Origin: Phoebastria nigripes
Lineage: Eukaryota; Chordata; Aves; Procellariiformes; Diomedeidae
Assembly (NCBI GenBank): GCA_035582835.1
Contig: JAYKAV010002810.1
Coordinates: 476,129-540,128 of the forward strand
Direction of reading: 5' to 3'
DNA length: 64,000 nucleotides
Shown: positions 60,501 through 64,000 of the stretch, piece by piece
Numbering within the stretch: the stretch's first letter is position 1
Layout: each line of letters begins with the position of its first letter
Made by a program: the position numbers and the translations under genes
Notes under the pieces: model-generated
Database searches by the model: none
What the model was told of the DNA's origin: nothing
Seen by the model: the letters and a program-made list of their open reading frames with translations, nothing else

Positions 60501-62912
60501 ACAAGCCCCAGCCCTGGAGGTGATCTCATCCCAGGGATTTCAGCATCTCCTCACCAGCCTCCCTCAGCCCACGCTGCTGGCGCCTGCACCAAGAGGGTGC
60601 CTTTGAGGCAGGGGTCGACTCTGCTGCGGTCAGACCAGCAACTGCTGAGCCCTTGCCAGCCCAGGATTTGGGGAGCTGCTGCACAACTAGCTTGCACTGA
60701 TGAGGGCTGGAAGAGTTTCCTCTAATGCTGCTTGGTTTGACAGACCGTGCTACAGAGCTACATTGGTTCCAAGGGCTCCTCTGCTCCCTTCGGAGAGGCC
60801 AGCATAGCAGCAGAAAACCTATTTGTGTAGAAAATAGCATCAGCAAAGCAAGCAGGCAACTCTGGACAGACTCGGAAACAGCTGTGGAATTTCTCTGGAA
60901 GAGCTGCTTACTGTCAAGGGGAGGAAAGTCCAGCCTCCCATCTCACTTCCAGCCCACCCACCCACCGGATGGAGGCAAAGTGTAAGAACAGGAGAGAATT
61001 TAAGGCATGCTAGGATCCCAGGCTCTGGGAATTAGTTTCCCACATTCTCCACAAAAAGAGAGCACTCACACCCAAAATCTACCGCCTTGAACTCAAGATT
61101 GCACACCATTTACTCAGCTGAATAACCACGCTCAAGCCAGTGGAATTACTTGCCAGAATAACTGCTGCTTGATGCATGCAAGGGCTGCAGAACTGNCTGA
61201 CAAATAAATACAGGTATACAGAGGGCAATGTAAGACCACCCTTTTAAAAGGCCGGTGCCCTAGGCCAGGTCCCAAAGTCAATGGCCATGTGGTCAAAACC
61301 ACAAATCACCAGGTCTTTGGCAGTCACACCAACTGACCAGGGCATCATCTAGGTCACACGCATCACTCTAGACCTGTATCCTCCAGGCACCATCAACTGA
61401 TTGGGGTCACAGTCTGAAAAATATTTCACTGACTTAGAAAACTAAATTCTGCTCAAAAGGGTGGCTTGAGCATTTAAGAGTATAAGCTTCGTTAGCTTCC
61501 AGCAAGACTTCAGGTCCCAAGCACAAACTAATCCTCCATAAAACTCCAGCAGGGAAGCACCACTGCTCCTACTCTGTAGGTATTGGTCCTAANTAAGGTC
61601 AGCTCTTCCGTACTGAACCCAAACACAGTATGGCATTTGTTCTCAGCACCATGCAAGTAAAATAGGTGTGCAGTTCACACCCCGGAAAGCTTAGGAGAGG
61701 CAGCCCTGAGCTTAAAACCCTTGCATGCAAGCTTGCTTGTGTGTATCCCCCTTTAATTTCACTGGAACAACACGCATGACTAAAGCTAAAACTGTGTTGA
61801 AGCCTCTGTCAGACTGTGGCTGATGGAGCTCCTGCTCCAGTTCATCGAGGGGTCAAGGTGAGAAGCCTGAACTGGAGCCAGAAACAGGTACGAGAGAAAC
61901 ATAACCAGAGATTTTGGCAAAGCTGGAGGCCCAAGTGAGTCACCTGGGGAAGGGTGACCAGCGCCCAGAAGCATCTACCGGCCCGTTCCCTGCATGCTCT
62001 GCTAAGCCATAGCGTATCTTTGGATGAGCAGCTTGTTCTGAGTTATTGCATTTGCATGTATAATTTAAACACGCTATATTAAGCCCNAAATAATATTTAT
62101 TGTCCTGCTGGCATTTCTAATCTGGATATTCCAGTACTCCCAAGGAGACTTCATAACACGCGTATAAAACTTCCATCAGGTGTGGCCCCACCAACTTTCC
62201 TCCCCCCAGACAAGCAGCAGAAAACAAACACCTTTTTCATTTGTNTTCACATACCTGGCAAGCTGTCCAAACCCTCTGACAGACCTTACAGGTTTGAACC
62301 AGAGGTTTGGGCTTTTTAACTATACTGCCAACAGAAACGTGTGCGCGGCGGGAATTTTCCACAGAGCCCCGTCCTGAGCGCCACGGACACACCAGTGCCA
62401 CCCGTGCCACCGACAGCAACAGCACAAGGCTGTCCCAGCTCCGTAGTCCTCGGCCAGGGCTACTTTTACGTTTCGGCTTTCATGCAATTAGCAAGAAGCC
62501 GAAATCCAGTCGCGCACCGTTACATAGCCAAGAATAGCGCTTCCAGCAGAAGGTTTTTTCCTAAATTGCTCTTATCACCATCCCATGAGCTCTGCATTAG
62601 TTCAGACTCAGTGGGCATTTCAAAAAGGCCTGTGACACCAGCCTGGGTACAGAAAGGCTAAAAACAGGACCTTCATATACATCAGAAGTTGGAAGGTTAC
62701 AAATATTTTCCAACGGCCTCAGACCCAAAACCTATGCAAATCTGCATCGAAAGAAAGGATCTCTGAAACGTACTATAAAAAAAANAAACAAACAAACCAC
62801 GGACCATATCGGTGAGAAGGAGGAAAAGAGTTTCAGCGAGGAAACAAGAACAGAGGAATTACTATGTTTACAGTTCAATTAATGGGACCTTATCAAAAGC
62901 CTGTTTGCTTTC

Positions 62913-62930
62913 TTTTTTTTTTTTTTTTTT
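62913..62930. repeat. Poly(T) tract, 18 bases
   Basis: Uninterrupted run of 18 T on the plus strand near the right end of the intron. Confidence 0.95.
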
Positions 62931-63539
62931 GACACCTATTACACAAACACACCCCCTTAATGCCTCCCCAGCTAACAGCCTGGTGCACACATCTTAAGCG
63001 TCTCCACAATTCAGAAGAGGCAGCGAGCTGCTTCCGAAGCAGTCCCTCCACCGGACGGCATGTCGGAACAAAGCGCTCGGGTGATGGATGTCGGCAGGGT
63101 TCGTAAATCCCATTTCTGCAGCTCGACCTCAGCCGGGAGGCAGCATCTAACGCCGTAACAAACTCCGCATGCTGCCACTCCGCAGAGCGGGGATCCCACC
63201 TGGGCAGGGGGCTTCACGCCTCTCCTCTCGTCTGGTTAAAAAAATTAAAGCCGTTTTCTAAAAACCCAGCGAGATGTCTAGCACTTAATGACAACACCGA
63301 GTTACCGCNTATCTTCTCCGCTAACTGCCAGCGTAAGGAAGGGGCGGGGGGGGAGAAATCAACCAAAAAAAAAGAACCCAACCCAAAACCAACACCTAAC
63401 CTCCACCAAAAACAAAGGACCCCCACCAAAACCCCGTCTGTAAGTTATCTGGATTTACTTGCTCACGAAGCACAAGGATAACCCTCCTCCGCTCGAAACA
63501 ACGCTGATGCGATGCAGGCGCAACCCCGCCGGCTTTCAA

Positions 63540-64000
63540 AGTAACCTTCGCGCCCCGCCACCCTCCCGGGAGGCGGCNGGGAGCGGGCGGCCCCGCGCAC
63601 GTTTCGGCGGATCACCTGGACCTCGCATCGCGCCTGGCTTCGCCCTCCCCGCAGGGGGACGGGCGCCGCGGGGGGAGCGCCGGGCGGCGGAGCCGGGCAG
63701 CGGCCGCAGCGGCGGCGGCAGCGGAGCCCCGCTCTGCCCGCAGCGAGCCGTGCGCGGCGGGGCCAGGCAGGGCAGGCGGTTACGAAACCCCCGCGTCTCC
63801 CCCTCGCCCGGGCGGGAGGGAGGCGTGGCGGGGGGCATCCGCGCCCGCGGCGGCCCCGCTCCCCGCCGCCGCGCCGGCAAGGGGCGGAGGGAAAGGCGGC
63901 CCCGCCGCCGTATCCACCGCACACCAGCATCGCCCGCCGCCCCCCACGAGGGGCCCGGCTGGGAGGGGAGCCCCGCCGGCGGGGAGGGGGCGCCCACTGA
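63540..64000 (-). promoter_or_regulatory. RNF152: CpG island, likely RNF152 promoter / first-exon region
   Basis: GC content rises sharply here and CpG dinucleotides are dense (runs such as GGCGGCGGCAGCGG and CCGCGGCGG), unlike the AT-rich intron to the left. A GC-box-like GGGGCGG lies at about 63877-63883, and another lies just outside the island at 63341-63347. No TATA box was recognised. The position upstream of RNF152 on the minus strand, with no other gene in the window, makes the RNF152 promoter and non-coding first exon the simplest reading. The start site may lie beyond base 64000. Long open frames here on the minus strand are a by-product of GC-rich sequence and are not annotated. 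Confidence 0.6.

Larger units (their letters stand above)
22111..63539 (-). other. RNF152: Large 5' intron of RNF152 (inferred)
   Basis: More than 41 kb between the acceptor at 22085 and the CpG island at the right edge contain no supported coding exon. I infer that this is the intron separating the non-coding first exon from the coding exon. Possible minus-strand donors such as CAG/GTGATC at 63616/63615 or CAG/GTGGGA near 63200/63199 were seen, but none can be chosen from sequence alone. The stretch holds two solo LTRs, MIR-like relics, microsatellites and motif clusters listed separately. Additional non-coding exons or a non-coding RNA could be present and would not be visible to me. Confidence 0.6.

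Noticed and set aside
63463..63997. 150-residue-class Arg/Pro/Ala-rich frames on the minus strand
   Set aside because: Typical false open frames of a CpG island; the composition is driven by GC content.
1..64000. CRISPR arrays, prokaryotic operons or phage-like systems
   Set aside because: No regularly spaced repeats or dense co-directional genes; all other evidence indicates a vertebrate nuclear genome.

Overview
The window looks like nuclear DNA from a bird. The evidence is a CR1 LINE with the typical ATTCTATG-type 3' end, two solo LTRs of an avian ERVL-like family, low gene density, very long non-coding stretches and only weak traces of old MIR-like SINEs. I cannot name the species. About 45-50 isolated N characters suggest a draft or polished assembly.

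Layout. Bases 1-1026 are the 3' part of a CR1 LINE that runs in from the left edge. From 1027 to about 14.8 kb I see only intergenic-looking sequence with simple repeats and one probable ancient LINE relic near 4.15-4.5 kb. The only host protein gene I can support is RNF152 on the minus strand. Its whole coding sequence lies in one exon (21922 down to 21311), behind a clear splice acceptor at 22085-22086. A long AT-rich 3' UTR probably runs leftward, with candidate AATAAA signals at about 19.35, 17.35, 16.06 and 14.87 kb. From 22085 to the GC- and CpG-rich right end (about 63.5-64 kb) lies what I infer to be the 5' intron of RNF152, at least 41 kb long. The CpG island at the right edge is then the likely promoter and first non-coding exon, which may continue outside the window.

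The intron carries two solo LTRs in opposite orientations (40979-41575 and 55517-56076), each with an exact 5-bp target-site duplication. It also holds several antisense MIR-like relics, microsatellites, a perfect 14-bp hairpin and clusters of transcription-factor-like palindromes (an E-box with a CRE/MARE at 25.67 kb, octamer sites at 46.0 kb). The probable 3' UTR carries a 170-bp segment present twice, about 1 kb apart.

I found no CRISPR array, operon or other prokaryotic-style system, and nothing I would call a new biological system. The most interesting points are the 170-bp duplication in the RNF152 3' UTR, the sense-oriented LTR with a preserved TATA box inside the RNF152 intron, the two-module structure of the LTR pair, and the regulatory-motif clusters in the intron.
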